From assembly GCA_009783205.1 (NCBI GenBank), contig WRHO01000011.1:1-53485 (forward strand): a stretch of DNA of 53,485 nt, written 5' to 3'. The stretch's first letter is position 1. Every line of letters begins with the position of its first letter. This document shows positions 53,392 through 53,485 of the stretch, in pieces. A program made the position numbers and the translations under genes. A model generated the notes under the pieces. It worked only from the letters and a program-made list of their open reading frames with translations, was not told the DNA's origin and did not search any database. Origin of the DNA: Oscillospiraceae bacterium. Its GTDB lineage: Bacteria > Bacillota > Clostridia > Oscillospirales > Ruminococcaceae.

Positions 53392-53485
53392 TTATGCTAA
53401 ATTCCGACAAATGGTGTAGTTCCATTCCGGATGAAAGACGTCCTCTTGTTTGTGTATGTTTTCAAAATCGGTATCTGATACAACA
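53392..53485 (-). mobile_element. ISAzo13-type transposase end (partial)
   Basis: Thirty residues to a TAA, including the conserved C-terminal HPEWNYTI motif of the ISAzo13/DDE_Tnp_ISAZ013 transposases (usually HGEWNYTI). The rest lies beyond the window. The 20 bases between its stop and the interrupted gene would be the IS end. Confidence 0.6.

Overview
The window reads as chromosomal DNA of a flagellated, spore-forming, Gram-positive anaerobe of the class Clostridia, most like an Oscillospiraceae/Ruminococcaceae gut lineage. The evidence is a flgB-flgC-fliE-fliF-fliG-fliH-fliI operon, sporulation or germination genes (dpaA, ypeB, a SpoIID-domain protein), a CIRCE-controlled hrcA-grpE-dnaK-dnaJ operon, class B sortases, WG/GLUG-repeat and dockerin-like surface proteins, and Gram-positive ribosome binding sites and sigma-A promoters. 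The assignment is inferred from gene content; no 16S gene is present.

Layout. 1-5957 (minus): start of the flagellar basal-body/export operon, promoter at 5991-6019, fliI cut by the window edge. 6058-9409: a two-TM protein, then (plus) a PilZ protein, a Cache-like membrane protein and an orphan ParA ATPase with an AT-hook-like tail. 9640-14181: a 1513-residue secreted mosaic protein. 14240-19651 (minus): the heat-shock operon, with a DUF4160 gene pair lodged between grpE and dnaK. 19691-25229 (plus): RNase P RNA, an S41-like protein lacking its catalytic serine, greA, lysS, two membrane proteins and yraN. 25253-31378 (minus): four consecutive class B sortases ending in a SpoIID-domain protein. 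31416-34164 (minus): pncC, thiI and a cysteine desulfurase. 34288-35646: ypeB. 35721-37350 (minus): an ECF sigma factor with a membrane LRR protein that looks like its sensor. 37429-38664 (minus): a Cys-rich secreted protein with dockerin-like repeats. 38800-39975: dpaA behind a sigma-K-like promoter, apparently missing its 3' end. 39765-41071 (minus): an exported trigger-factor-like lipoprotein.

From about 41.2 kb to the right edge the sequence becomes mobile and partly decayed: a beheaded serine recombinase next to an intact one, a TnpW-like protein, an antirepressor-like protein, a family A DNA polymerase fragment overlapping a primase-helicase, iteron-like repeats, an HNH nuclease, a fragment of a phage-type DUF4406 gene, a ribbon-helix-helix protein, a frameshifted SDR gene with a leaderless promoter, a DUF4326 stub, GNAT, cupin and DUF1905 genes, and an ISAzo13-type transposase end cutting a propeller-like gene.

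How it fits together. The best candidate for an undescribed system is the five-gene operon of four divergent sortases (one with a five-TM module, one with a lipobox) ending in a SpoIID-domain protein: an envelope- or spore-wall-directed surface system with no sortase substrate inside the window. A second theme is a short promoter-like repeat built from TTGACAG heptamers, found at two flagellar gene junctions and forming the promoter of the sigma/LRR pair. A third is a dockerin-like repeat shared by the two large secreted proteins, with a conserved Asp-to-Cys change in one of them.
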